From positions 3,893,501-3,957,500 of the forward strand of contig NZ_CP041969.1 in NCBI RefSeq assembly GCF_014107495.1: 64,000 nucleotides of DNA, in the 5' to 3' direction. Source of the DNA: Cohnella cholangitidis (GTDB lineage Bacteria; Bacillota; Bacilli; Paenibacillales; Paenibacillaceae). Below are positions 48,127 through 57,102 of the stretch, in pieces (the stretch's first letter is position 1; the number at the start of each line of letters is the position of its first letter). The notes below the pieces were generated by a model. It saw only the letters and a list, made by a program, of their open reading frames with translations, did not search any database and was not told where the DNA came from. Both the position numbers and the translations under genes were made by a program.

Positions 48127-50424
48127 TTAACAAAGAGGTAGTTTAAGGGTAACCGAGGTACCTTGTCCGGGAACGGAATCGATATCGGCCGTTCCTCCCA
48201 TATGTTCTATCTGATCACATACGGACAGCAGTCCGAAACCGGAACCGCCGGCGGCCGGTTTGTCGGGAACTGAAGCCGCCGTGAAGCCTTTGCCGTTATC
48301 GATGACGCTGCAATGGACGCAGTCCCGGTTCATCCAGACGCGGACGTTTAATTCCGATGCTTGCGCGTGTTTGAAGACGTTAACGATCAGCTCGCGCACG
48401 GCCCGGAACAGGTTCGCTTTGACCAAGGCGGGAAACGGGTCCGGCGCCGGCGCTTCATAATGCAGAGAGACGGCGATTTCGTCTTGGCGGTTCATGTCGC
48501 GCAGAAGCCACTGGAGAGCTTCCTGCAAATCCCCTCTGTCCAGAATGTGCGGATACAGATGGTCGCTCATCGTCCGGATGCTGCGTTGCGAATCGTAAAG
48601 GCATTTCAACCAAGTAGCGTTGCGTTCGCGCTCGTATCGGCCGGTATCGTGCAGTTCCTCCAGATCTCGGGACAGGAAAATCAAATTTTGCAGCAGGTCG
48701 TCGTGGAGGAAATAGGAAATTCTGATTTTTTCGGCCTCTCTTGCTTCCAGCAGCATTTGACTGTACGTCCGAAAATCGCGGAACCGGCTCTCGTGGTGAA
48801 CGATTTGATGTTTGTTGAGCTCGTATTCCTGTCTTAAGCGGCTCAATTGCCTGACGTTCAGGAGCATTCGAACGGCCATCTCGCGGATGCTCTCTACGGC
48901 AAGAAGCTCTTCCCGGGTGAACGGAGCCCCGTCTATTTTCGATCCGAGGCACAAATAGCCCAGCTTCGTTTGCTCCCGATCGTCCGACAGCTCCAATGCC
49001 TTGGCGTAACCCTTCCCTTCGCTCCAATCGTGAAGAGTCGGCGTTGGCGCGTTCCCGTTTCCCCGTATTTCTGTATAGATCCCCGTGCTATGGACGAGCG
49101 GCAAGGCATCGTCTTCGAAATAAACCAAAGCAAGGCCTTGTATCTCGATCTTCTCGTGAAGCGAGTCGGCGAACAGCCGAAGAAGATCGCGGACGTTTTT
49201 CTTTTCGGATAGCTGCAACGTCATTCGGAGCTTCTGGTGATCAAGCCATTCCTTGTTGCGGTTCCCTTGCCGCCGCATGCGGAGGAGGAGCCGGCGATAA
49301 CCAAGCGTCAGCAACGCGAGCAGGATGCACAGGCCGGCGGCATAAAGCGCCGAACCCCAAGCAGCCGCCAGCAGAAACAAAGCGAGCATGGAGGCGTAAT
49401 AGGCGCCGCTTACGGCCAGCTTGGGAATATATAGCTTCCAATCGAGCATCTGGCGTTGGACGAGCAAATAAGTCAGCGTGCCGGATACCGGAACCAATCC
49501 GATGAGCGTATACTCCGCGGAGACGAAGAAGTCCGACCACAGAAGCCGGGGCAGGGCGTAAAGCAGCACGTAAGGCATCAGGCTCGTAAATACGCCGAGG
49601 AACAGAATAAAAAGCTGATTTTTTTCGATGCGGTCGAACTTAGTCCAATAAAATGCCGTTATGCACGTCATGAGCACAAGAGTGAAGATGAGAGCGATGT
49701 TAAGCAGATCCGTCATCCAATCGAACTTTTCCTGTCGGACAATGAAGGCTGCGGAGAAAACGGAAAGGGCGGCCGAGTAGAGTTGGTAGCCGAGCAACAA
49801 GGAACGGAACCGGGAATAGATGGACCGAAACGCGAACAGCAGGTAAAACGAAAGGATGACATACGGCAGCCAAATGGCGCAAAAGACGAAGATATAATTG
49901 GAAAGGTAGAGCTCGTCCGAGAACATGGAAACAATGCAGAAGGCGATGATGACGTTCATCAGGAAGAACCGCCGGAAAAGAAGGGATTCCGGCTTTTTGC
50001 GGACGGAGTACCAACCGACCCCGACGAGAAAAGCTTCCAATAGAAACGCAAAGCCGTTCTCGAGCATATCGGTTCGAGTCGGCTTGATCCCGATCGTCCG
50101 CTGCCTGCCTTCCGAGTCCAGTACTTCGATGTTTCTGGCGCCGCTCAATACGTGCTCGGCTTCGAACACGAACAGCTTCGGGTCGGGCTTCCCGTCGAAG
50201 CTCAAGATGCGGTCGCCTGGCCGAATGCTTAAGCCGGAAGCGATCGAATCGTTAAGAATTTTCGAAACGATCCATTCCGAAGACGAGTTCCGCTCTACCA
50301 GAATGCCAGGGCTAGGACTCGTAAGCGAGTGGAATTGAATATAGGAAGCGGCGCAAAGAAAAAACGCCAGACAGACGGGAACGAACAAGCGGCGAATACG
50401 CGGATGCTGAAGGATGCTCTGCAT
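48127..50424 (-). CDS. ComP-like membrane histidine kinase with PDZ-like domain
   Basis: 765-aa sensor. A first helix (about 10-28) is followed by a PDZ-like segment (ILVERNSSS ... RPGDRILSFDGKPDP, about 40-115) and eight or more further helices (about 120-385). A GAF-like region (about 400-520) precedes a HisKA_3 dimerisation helix with His574 in FLHDDLLQN and a HATPase with NVFKHAQA and DNGKGF ... GSGFGLLSV. This order resembles B. subtilis ComP, which senses the ComX pheromone. No comQ or comX gene lies beside it, so the signal is unknown. The cognate regulator downstream is frameshifted. Confidence 0.9.
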   Translation of the reverse strand: MQSILQHPRIRRLFVPVCLAFFLCAASYIQFHSLTSPSPGILVERNSSSEWIVSKILNDSIASGLSIRPGDRILSFDGKPDPKLFVFEAEHVLSGARNIEVLDSEGRQRTIGIKPTRTDMLENGFAFLLEAFLVGVGWYSVRKKPESLLFRRFFLMNVIIAFCIVSMFSDELYLSNYIFVFCAIWLPYVILSFYLLFAFRSIYSRFRSLLLGYQLYSAALSVFSAAFIVRQEKFDWMTDLLNIALIFTLVLMTCITAFYWTKFDRIEKNQLFILFLGVFTSLMPYVLLYALPRLLWSDFFVSAEYTLIGLVPVSGTLTYLLVQRQMLDWKLYIPKLAVSGAYYASMLALFLLAAAWGSALYAAGLCILLALLTLGYRRLLLRMRRQGNRNKEWLDHQKLRMTLQLSEKKNVRDLLRLFADSLHEKIEIQGLALVYFEDDALPLVHSTGIYTEIRGNGNAPTPTLHDWSEGKGYAKALELSDDREQTKLGYLCLGSKIDGAPFTREELLAVESIREMAVRMLLNVRQLSRLRQEYELNKHQIVHHESRFRDFRTYSQMLLEAREAEKIRISYFLHDDLLQNLIFLSRDLEELHDTGRYERERNATWLKCLYDSQRSIRTMSDHLYPHILDRGDLQEALQWLLRDMNRQDEIAVSLHYEAPAPDPFPALVKANLFRAVRELIVNVFKHAQASELNVRVWMNRDCVHCSVIDNGKGFTAASVPDKPAAGGSGFGLLSVCDQIEHMGGTADIDSVPGQGTSVTLKLPLC

Positions 50425-50468
50425 GGTTCACGATCCTTTGGGCGGGTTTCCTTCCATCATAATGGAAA

Positions 50469-50495
50469 GCAAGCGATTCGTCTCGAATCGCTTGC
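50469..50495 (-). terminator. Stem-loop after the serine hydrolase gene
   Basis: GCAAGCGATTCG and its exact complement pair around TCT in the 88 bases between the serine hydrolase and kinase genes. The T-run is weak. Confidence 0.65.
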
Positions 50496-50512
50496 AACTT
50501 TCGTTCGGCTCG

Positions 50513-52480
50513 CTATAGAAGCTTCCGAAGGAACAAATAAATCAATGCCGCCGATTCCTGGTTCCGCATGGGTTCTTTCGGCCTGTAGTCTACCGGATCG
50601 GTCGACGGCCGTACGTCGGGACCGTATAGCTCCCGTCCGACCACGTACTGGACGCCTTCGGATGCCCAGGAAGAGACGTTATCTCGCAGCTCGGTCCGCA
50701 CCGGGGCCGCGCCCAGTCCGATCTTGGCCAACCGCCAGATGAAGGTAGCCGCCTGCTCGCGGCTTAGCGGCTTGTCGGGACCGAACGTGCCGCCCGGCTG
50801 CCCTTGAATGAGGCCGAATTCATAAGCCGTTTGGATGGCAGCTTCATATGGGCTTCCGGTCGTATCGGTGAACGAAGAGGGCCGTGTTGAATACTGAAAG
50901 CCGGTTAACGGCATGATCTGGGCAATGAACCGGCCCCGGGAAATCGGTTCGCCCGGGTTGAATTCGGCAGAGTCGCTTTTGATGGCGCCCAACTGAACGA
51001 GCGGGTAGATATATTCGGCATACGGGTGATCGTCGGGGACGTCTTTGAATTTGGGAGGCGCGGGAAGCTTCTCGGCCCAACCGTCGAGCAGGTCGTACGA
51101 GAAGTATTGAATGTTTCCGTCCGCATCCGTCTTGAACCCGGCCGGAGTCCCCTCTTCGTCGTAGAACAACAAGTCGCTTACTTGCCGCAAAGTATGGCTG
51201 CCGAAAAGATTATCGACGATCAATGCCCCGTCTATTGCCGTTATCTCATAGCGGAATGCCGGAGTGCGCAGGTGCCGGTACAATCCCTCGAATCGATGCA
51301 GCTTCTGCTTGGTCGGTTCCGGGCTTACGAAAGCCGGCCCGTCGGTCGTTCGCGGGAAATAGCGGGACATAAACTGTTCGAAGAAAGGCTCGCGCAAGTT
51401 GCCCTTATCGCTGTTCAAGGCGAGGAATATTCCGGTATTCTGCTCGGGAAGCAGCCACAGATTCGAATGGAAGCCAGGCAAATCGCCGCCTTTTTCTACG
51501 ACCGTGTAGCCGTTGTAGTCTTTGGGATACTGGGTTTCTAAGGCATATCCGACTCCGGGCACGTCCGGATGAATCGTGACGCTTCTTTTCTCCATGGCTT
51601 TCACGGACTCTTCCGTCAGAATGCGATCGTTGCCGGCTTGGCCGCCGTTCAGCATCGCGAGAAGGAACTTGGCCATGTCGGCCCCGGTAGTAAACATACC
51701 GCCTTCCGGAGCGCTGTCGGGTACGTTCGGATACTGCTCCACCGGTTTCAGAGTGTTGTCATGGGGAGTCGCGATCGTTTTTTTTACCTCTTCTCCGAAG
51801 ATGAAGGTGCTGCTGTACATGCCTAAGGGTTGGAACAATTTCTTGGCCATGTAATCCTGAAAAGGCAGGCCCGATACTTTCTCGATAATATATCCTTGCA
51901 AAGTAAAGCCGTAGTTATCGTAGCTGAACGCTTCGCCCGGCTTCCGCACGACCGTCGGAACCGTGTCTTTCAGAAACGGATACAGCGCGTAAGGTTCGTT
52001 GGAGTCGGAATTGACGGTATCCGATACATCGAAACCGGTCGTATGGGTCATCAGATGCTTTAGCGTAAGCGGATATCCGGTTTTATTCGGGATTTGCAGA
52101 TCCGGCAAATAAGCTTGCACGTCTTTGTCCAAATCGACTTTGCCGGCTTCGGCCAACTGCATGATGCCGACCGACGTAAATAGCTTGGATACGGAAGCGA
52201 TGCGGAAAAGCGTTTTGTCGGCGTCGACCGGTTTCTTGGCGGCAATGTCGGCATAGCCGTAGCCCTCGTTCAAGAGAACTTGCCCGTCTTTGACGATGAC
52301 GAGAACGGCGCCCGCCAATTGTTCCCGTACGTCCTTTTGCTGAAAAAACCGTTCGGCGAACGTTGCGACATCGGCCTTGTCCAGCTTGGCGGCGGATGAG
52401 TCGGCGGGAAGAGCGGCTGCCATCGCGGAAGCCGGAATCCAAAGTACGGCAATAAGCAGGAGCGCGATTATTTTTCTCAA
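50513..52480 (-). CDS. Secreted beta-lactamase-fold serine hydrolase with SLH domains
   Basis: 655-aa exported protein. A signal peptide (about 1-22, ASAMAA) precedes a class C beta-lactamase/D-Ala-D-Ala-peptidase-like domain (about 35-400) with SxxK motif Ser96-Val-Ser-Lys99, YDNYG as the Tyr motif, and HTTGFD. A beta-rich middle region (about 405-470) is followed by three SLH repeats (about 475-655: FKDVPDDHPY, FTDTTGSPYEAAIQ, LRDNVSSWASEGV) that bind pyruvylated wall polymer. It therefore sits on the cell surface, where it may edit peptidoglycan stems or cleave D-amino peptides or esters. No ComP link is evident. Confidence 0.9.
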   Translation of the reverse strand: MRKIIALLLIAVLWIPASAMAAALPADSSAAKLDKADVATFAERFFQQKDVREQLAGAVLVIVKDGQVLLNEGYGYADIAAKKPVDADKTLFRIASVSKLFTSVGIMQLAEAGKVDLDKDVQAYLPDLQIPNKTGYPLTLKHLMTHTTGFDVSDTVNSDSNEPYALYPFLKDTVPTVVRKPGEAFSYDNYGFTLQGYIIEKVSGLPFQDYMAKKLFQPLGMYSSTFIFGEEVKKTIATPHDNTLKPVEQYPNVPDSAPEGGMFTTGADMAKFLLAMLNGGQAGNDRILTEESVKAMEKRSVTIHPDVPGVGYALETQYPKDYNGYTVVEKGGDLPGFHSNLWLLPEQNTGIFLALNSDKGNLREPFFEQFMSRYFPRTTDGPAFVSPEPTKQKLHRFEGLYRHLRTPAFRYEITAIDGALIVDNLFGSHTLRQVSDLLFYDEEGTPAGFKTDADGNIQYFSYDLLDGWAEKLPAPPKFKDVPDDHPYAEYIYPLVQLGAIKSDSAEFNPGEPISRGRFIAQIMPLTGFQYSTRPSSFTDTTGSPYEAAIQTAYEFGLIQGQPGGTFGPDKPLSREQAATFIWRLAKIGLGAAPVRTELRDNVSSWASEGVQYVVGRELYGPDVRPSTDPVDYRPKEPMRNQESAALIYLFLRKLL

Positions 52481-52584
52481 GGGTAACTCTCCTTTGGTCT
52501 AGTATCGTACTTCTAGACTATCATCCCGGCTCCGATCCGAAATCCGTAGGAAGGGGCGAATTCGCGGGGCGGTCGCGCATTTGT

Positions 52585-52602
52585 ATTGCGCGATCGCGCA
52601 AT
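52585..52602 (+). promoter_or_regulatory. Perfect 18-bp palindrome between divergent genes
   Basis: ATTGCGCGATCGCGCAAT is a perfect palindrome, flanked by GCGCAT (52575-52580) and ATGCGC (52601-52606). It lies in the gap 52481-52792 between the serine hydrolase and the TrpE-TrpG gene. A dimeric regulator site is likely but unidentified. The rest of the gap holds a possible promoter and an AT-rich leader. Confidence 0.5.
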
Positions 52603-52648
52603 GCGCTTATCGCGGTCCGCGCGGGTTCCCATAAACGTATCCTATTGA

Positions 52649-52654
52649 TATAAT
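52649..52654 (+). promoter_or_regulatory. Possible -10 of the TrpE-TrpG gene
   Basis: TATAAT with TTCCCA 17 bases upstream (4 of 6 to the -35 consensus), about 140 bases before ATG 52793. In the leader, CTCC at about 52770 could pair with the GGAG of the ribosome site. Confidence 0.4.
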
Positions 52655-52792
52655 AAGCTAGAATTTAGATTAGCTGAGACGAGACAGGAAGAGCCGAGCT
52701 TGAGCCGAGATACGCGATGTTTATTTGTGTTATCCTCCTCTGCAAACTCCATAAAAAATCCTGTTCTCCTCTATGAAAATGGAGGCTTGAAG

Positions 52793-54948
52793 ATGAACAG
52801 CATTTTATCCAAACTGATTTACAATCCCGAGCAACAACAGTACGCTTCGCAAGGCAAAGTTAATATTGCGCGAACGGTAGAACCGTTAGATTACAAGTCG
52901 GCCGCGGAAAGAATCTTGGAGCAGATCGACCATGCCAAAGGCGCTCTTTACTCCAGCTCCTATGAGTATCCCGGCAGGTATTCGCGCTGGGATATCGGAT
53001 TCGTCAATCCTCCGGTTCAACTGCGTTCCGTTGAAAATCGTTTCTATGTAGAAGCGCTTGATAAACGCGGAGAACTGTTGATTCCAATCTTGCTGAATGC
53101 AATAGCCGAGCTGGAATCGATCGAGGCGAAGTTGGTTTCAGGCAGGATTGAAGGGATCATCCACCGGACGGAGCGAACGTTCACCGAAGAGGAAAGAACG
53201 TCGCAGCCTTCTATTTTCCATGTGCTGCGTTCTCTCAAAAATCTTTTTTATGCGCCGGAGGATTCGTTCCTGGGGCTCTATGGCGCATTCGGCTATGATC
53301 TCGTGTTCCAGCTTGAATCCATCCAATTACGCCAGAAGCGCGATTCTGAGCTTTCGGATATGGTTTTATTTATCCCCGATGAATTGATCGTCGTGGACCA
53401 TCAGATGTCTTCCGCTTATAGAATTTCTTATGAATTTGAGAAAGACGGACAATCCACGCCGCGATTGCGAGAACAAGATCAGTCGTTCCTAAGGCTTCCG
53501 CGGCCGGGGGGAAAACGGATTACGTATATACGCCCGGATATTATGCGGGACTAGTAAATAAAGCAATAGAACAGTTCAAAGTAGGTAACTTATTCGAAGC
53601 CGTCCCCGCTCAGACTTTGTATGAAGAATGCAAGGATTCCGCCTCCGAAATTTTCCGGCGGCTTAAGAAGCTGAACCCGAGTCCCTATGGATTTATTATC
53701 AATTTGGGAGACGAGTTTCTAGTAGGTTCCTCTCCGGAGATGTATGTTCGCGTGGAAGGAAACCGAGTGGAAACTTGTCCGATCTCGGGTACGATTCAAC
53801 GTGGCGCCAATGCCATCGAGGATGCGGACAATATTCGTACTCTGCTCAATTCAACCAAAGACGAAGCGGAACTGACGATGTGCACGGATGTCGACCGCAA
53901 CGATAAATCCCGTATTTGCGTTCCGGGTTCCGTTAAAGTGATCGGCAGAAGGCAGCTCGAGATGTATTCCCATCTCATCCATACGGTAGACCATGTAGAG
54001 GGTTATCTTGAGCCTCGGTTCGACGCGTTGGATGCCTTCATGACGCATATGTGGGCGGTTACGGTCACCGGGGCGCCTAAGCGCGCAGCGATTCAATGGA
54101 TCGAGAACAATGAAAAGTCTGCTCGCGGATGGTACGGGGGAGCCGTCGGGGTGTACGGCTTCGATGGCAATCTGAATACGGGTCTGACGCTGCGGACGAT
54201 AAGCATCAAGAATGGGATTGCCGAAATTAAAGCGGGCGCCACGCTCCATATTGATTCGGATCCTGAATCGGAAGAGCAGGAAACCCTTACGAAAGCGGCA
54301 GCGTTATTGAAATCGATACGCGGCTGGAAGGAGCAGGGGGATTCCGCTTCCCCGGCGGAATTGAACGGCAAGGGCAAACGGATTTTATTCGTCGACCATG
54401 AGGATTCTTTCGTGCATACGCTGGGGAATTATTTCAAGCAGACGGGAGCCGAGGTCGTCACGTACCGTTCTTCAGCCGCCAGAGAGCAGATACGGTCGGG
54501 ACGGTATGATCTTGTCGTCTTATCGCCCGGACCCGGAAAGCCGGAGCAATTCGGGCTAAACGAGACGATCGGGTTATGCGTGGAGCGTAATCTTCCTATA
54601 TTCGGAGTCTGTCTGGGGCTTCAGGGGATCGTCGAGTACTTCGGAGGAACATTGGATACCTTATCCTATCCTCAGCACGGTAAAAGATCCGAAATCCGGA
54701 TTACGGAAGATTGCCATCTATGGAAGGGTCTCGATAAAGAGGTAACCGTATCCCGGTATCATTCCCTGTATGCAAGCTCGGTACCTGACTGCTTGAAGGT
54801 CACGGCCGTGTCCGAAGATGACGTCGTGATGGCCGTGCGACACGAATCCCTTCCCATAACGGCAGTGCAATTTCACCCGGAATCCATCCTGACGGCCAGT
54901 CGGGATGTAGGCATTCAAATCATTCGCAACGTAGTCGGTTCTCTATAA
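52793..54948 (+). pseudogene. TrpE-TrpG fusion anthranilate synthase, frameshifted
   Basis: About 718 codons in two frames. Part 1 (ATG 52793 after GGAGG) is the TrpE N-terminal domain with SSYEYPGRYSRWDIGFVNPP, a signature of the fused alpha-proteobacterial-type clade. In the G6A4 run at 53506-53515 one base is missing, so frame 1 stops at 53554, while restoring a base gives DYVYTPGYYAGLV and the intact chorismate-binding domain (CPISGTIQRG, DVDRNDKSRICVPGSV). From about residue 525 comes the GATase (FVDHEDSFVHTLGNYF, FGVCLGLQG with nucleophile Cys, QFHPESIL). Makes anthranilate from chorismate and glutamine. No other trp genes are nearby. Confidence 0.88.
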
Positions 54949-54997
54949 TAGAGAGTAATGTTTCTCTGCGTATGGCGTTGGAGGTGTAGGGCAACTA

Positions 54998-56103
54998 GTG
55001 AAAGACGAACCCGTCATCGTGATTGATTTTAATCAGAGAAGGTTGAAATTCGAGAAGCCCCTGCAAGTCTGGCAGACTTGCCGAACGGAACAAGTCAAAA
55101 GCATATTCGAAAAGGTCCAAGAGGCCATTGACGGGCAGTACTATGTCGTTGGGTACGTCAATTATGAGTGCGCGCCCGCTTTCGATACGAAGCTGAGCGT
55201 CTGCCCATCCGACGAGGAGGTTCCTCTAGTATGGTTCGGCATCTACGATAAACCAACGGAAGAGGAAGCCGCAAGGGAGCATGGGGACTACTCCGTATCA
55301 GACTGGAAGGCCGATATTGACCGCGAGATATATGAAGACAACATTGAAAGCATCCATGCGGCGATTGCGCGGGGAGAGACGTACCAGGTCAACTATTCGA
55401 CGCGTCTTCGGGCGGAGTTCAGCGGAGATGACTTTGCCTATTACGAACGATTGAAAGAGGCGCAACAAGCCGATTATTCGGCGTATTTGAACATGGGCGA
55501 TACCGGATATTGTCCGTTTCGCCCGAGCTTTTCTTTCACTGGGACGGAGATGTCATCCGTACGAAGCCGATGAAAGGTACCCTTCCCAAGTCGGAGGACA
55601 AGAGAGCTTTGCTCGAGTCCGAGAAGAACCGGGCGGAGAACGTGATGATCGTGGATCTCCTCCGGAACGATTTGGGCCGCATTGCCAAGACAGGCTCCGT
55701 AAAGGTTCCAAAGCTGTTCGAAATCGAGGAATACCCTACCCTGTACCAAATGACTTCGACAGTAGAAGCGAATACCAAGCCGGGGATAACCTTGTTCGAA
55801 GTTTTTCAAGCTATGTTCCCGTGCGGATCGATTACGGGTGCTCCCAAAGTTTCTACGATGAAGATCATTTCTTCCTTGGAGCGGGAGCCGCGTCACATCT
55901 ATTGCGGCGCGGTGGGACTCGCCGTACCGGGTAAAGGCATCACGTTTAACGTGGCCATCCGGACCGTTCTTGTGGATACTCACACGCGGCAGGCCGAGTA
56001 TGGAGTAGGGGGAGGAATTATTTGGGATTCGACCGCCGAGGACGAATACGAGGAGTTGAGGACGAAATCCCGAGTGCTAACGTACGATCAAGAACGCGGT
56101 TGA
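54998..56103 (+). pseudogene. PabB-like aminodeoxychorismate synthase component I, frameshifted
   Basis: Starts at GTG 54998 after GGAGGTG. About 369 codons, short for PabB (about 450), with the N-terminal motif VVGYVNYECAPAFD typical of the small PabB clade. The chorismate-binding domain carries AIARGETYQVNYSTRL, then after a missing base at 55498-55502 (restoring it gives DYRILSVSPELFFHW) KPMKGTLPK, VDLLRNDLG, GSITGAPK and GVGGGIIWDS. Forms 4-amino-4-deoxychorismate; a separate or the neighbouring GATase would supply ammonia. It follows TrpE-TrpG by 49 bases, so the two compete for or divide chorismate in one operon. Confidence 0.85.
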
Positions 56104-56164
56104 CGCGTTGCGCCAGCTTGACTTCTCCGACGAGGACTAGGCTCACATTGACGCGATTTTGAAA

Positions 56165-56349
56165 TAACGGCACGACGTGCCGCTAATGGGAGGAAACTCG
56201 GTTCGAGTTGCCCAATAGCGGCATGGCGTGCCCTTAAATCGTAGCCAACCCCGCAAATCCCGAGCACTCCACTGAAATAACGGCACGACGTGCCGCTAAC
56301 AGGAGGAAACCCGGTTCGAGTTGTCTAATAACGGCATGGCGTGCCGTTA
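56165..56349 (+). repeat. Four 21-bp palindromes at 51-, 62- and 51-bp intervals
   Basis: Copies at 56165-56185, 56216-56236, 56278-56298 and 56329-56349 are related to the 27691-27915 array. Copies 1 and 3 have the core CGGCACG-A-CGTGCCG; copies 2 and 4 have CGGCATG-G-CGTGCC. The 30-base spacers after copies 1 and 3 are near-identical and also align with the second spacer type of the other array (AAACT-GG-TCG positions). It fills most of the 56104-56376 gap. It ends about 27 bases before a truncated DJ-1-like gene. Confidence 0.9.
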
Positions 56350-56376
56350 AATTCGGTCCGTAACCTATTTTATTGA

Positions 56377-56561
56377 CAGGAGGTCGTCCAAGTACACGCG
56401 ATGAGGGACGGGGATGTATTTACCGGAGGAGGAATTACGGCATCTATCGATCTTGGCTTGTTTTTCATCGAGTCGATCGAGAACAAGGGAGACGTGCCGG
56501 AATCCAAAAACGGATCGATTATCCTTACTATAAACGCATGATACAAGAAGGAGGAGCGAAG
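56377..56561 (+). pseudogene. 5'-truncated DJ-1/PfpI-family gene remnant, frameshifted
   Basis: After a stop at 56374-56376 the frame reads QEVVQVHAMRDGDVFTGGG then ITASIDLGLFFIESIEN, the C-terminal third of a DJ-1/PfpI protein (RDGnvfTggGitagiDlaL). One base is missing near 56479-56484; the next frame continues QGRRAGIQKRIDYPYYKRM, the family's final helix. That frame has no stop and runs in phase into the RidA start at 56562. The N-terminal two thirds, with the nucleophile Cys elbow, are gone. No promoter or start is convincing. A decayed remnant whose left edge lies at the palindrome array. Confidence 0.75.
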
Positions 56562-57019
56562 ATGATTGGGCAAACGGCAACGGAGAGATTAATGGCATTT
56601 GGAATCGTACTGCCGGAGGCAAGCGAGCCTGCCGCCAAATATGCCAACTTTGTTCAGGTTAACGGTCTGTTGTTTCTTTCGGGGAAAGGGCCGCCGGCAA
56701 TCCGAAGGGCAAGCTGGGCAAAGATTTCACGACCGAGGAAGGGTATCGGTTCGCCAGGCTGGCCGGAATCGAAGCGCTCGCCGTGCTGCAATCCGCTCTA
56801 GGCTCTCTGGATAAGGTCAAAAGGGTCGTAAAAATTCAAGACTTCGTGAACGCGGATCCGCAATTCGAGGAGCACCATAAAGTATTGAACGGCTGTTCGG
56901 ACTTGATGCTGGACGTGTTCGGAGACAAGGGCTTGCACGCGCGCTCCGTCTTCGGGGCCGTGTCGGTGAGGAATAATCTCCCGATTATCATTGACTCCAT
57001 TTTCGAGATCGAGGAGTAG
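56562..57019 (+). pseudogene. RidA/YjgF-family protein, frameshifted
   Basis: About 153 codons, ATG 56562 after GGAGGAG. The first frame gives MIGQTATERLMAFGIVLPEA ... LLFLSGKGP; after a missing base near 56690-56693 the second frame gives AGNPKGKLGKDFTTEEGYR ... LQSALGSLDKVKRVVKIQDFVN and ends RSVFGAVSVRNNLPIIIDSIFEIEE. This long-form RidA subgroup is trimeric and hydrolyses reactive enamines/imines; the Arg of the substrate site lies in ARSVFGAVS. It lies between PabB-like and GTP cyclohydrolase II genes and may remove or process a reactive intermediate of that pathway. Confidence 0.85.
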
Positions 57020-57102
57020 GGGGCAGTTATTCGGTTAACGAATATTACTACTTTATCCGAGAAATATTAGGTATCAAAAACTCGATTCTAAGGGGTCATC
57101 TT

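Noticed and set aside
48001..50338. Several plus-strand frames opposite the ComP-like kinase and its regulator
   Set aside because: Their translations are Arg/Ser/Gln-rich with no family match, and they mirror a high-confidence gene on the other strand.
53506..53515. Programmed ribosomal frameshift in the TrpE-TrpG gene at G6A4
   Set aside because: The run is slippery, but four other genes nearby have similar single-base losses at non-slippery places, so error or mutation is simpler. No stimulatory stem-loop was seen close downstream.
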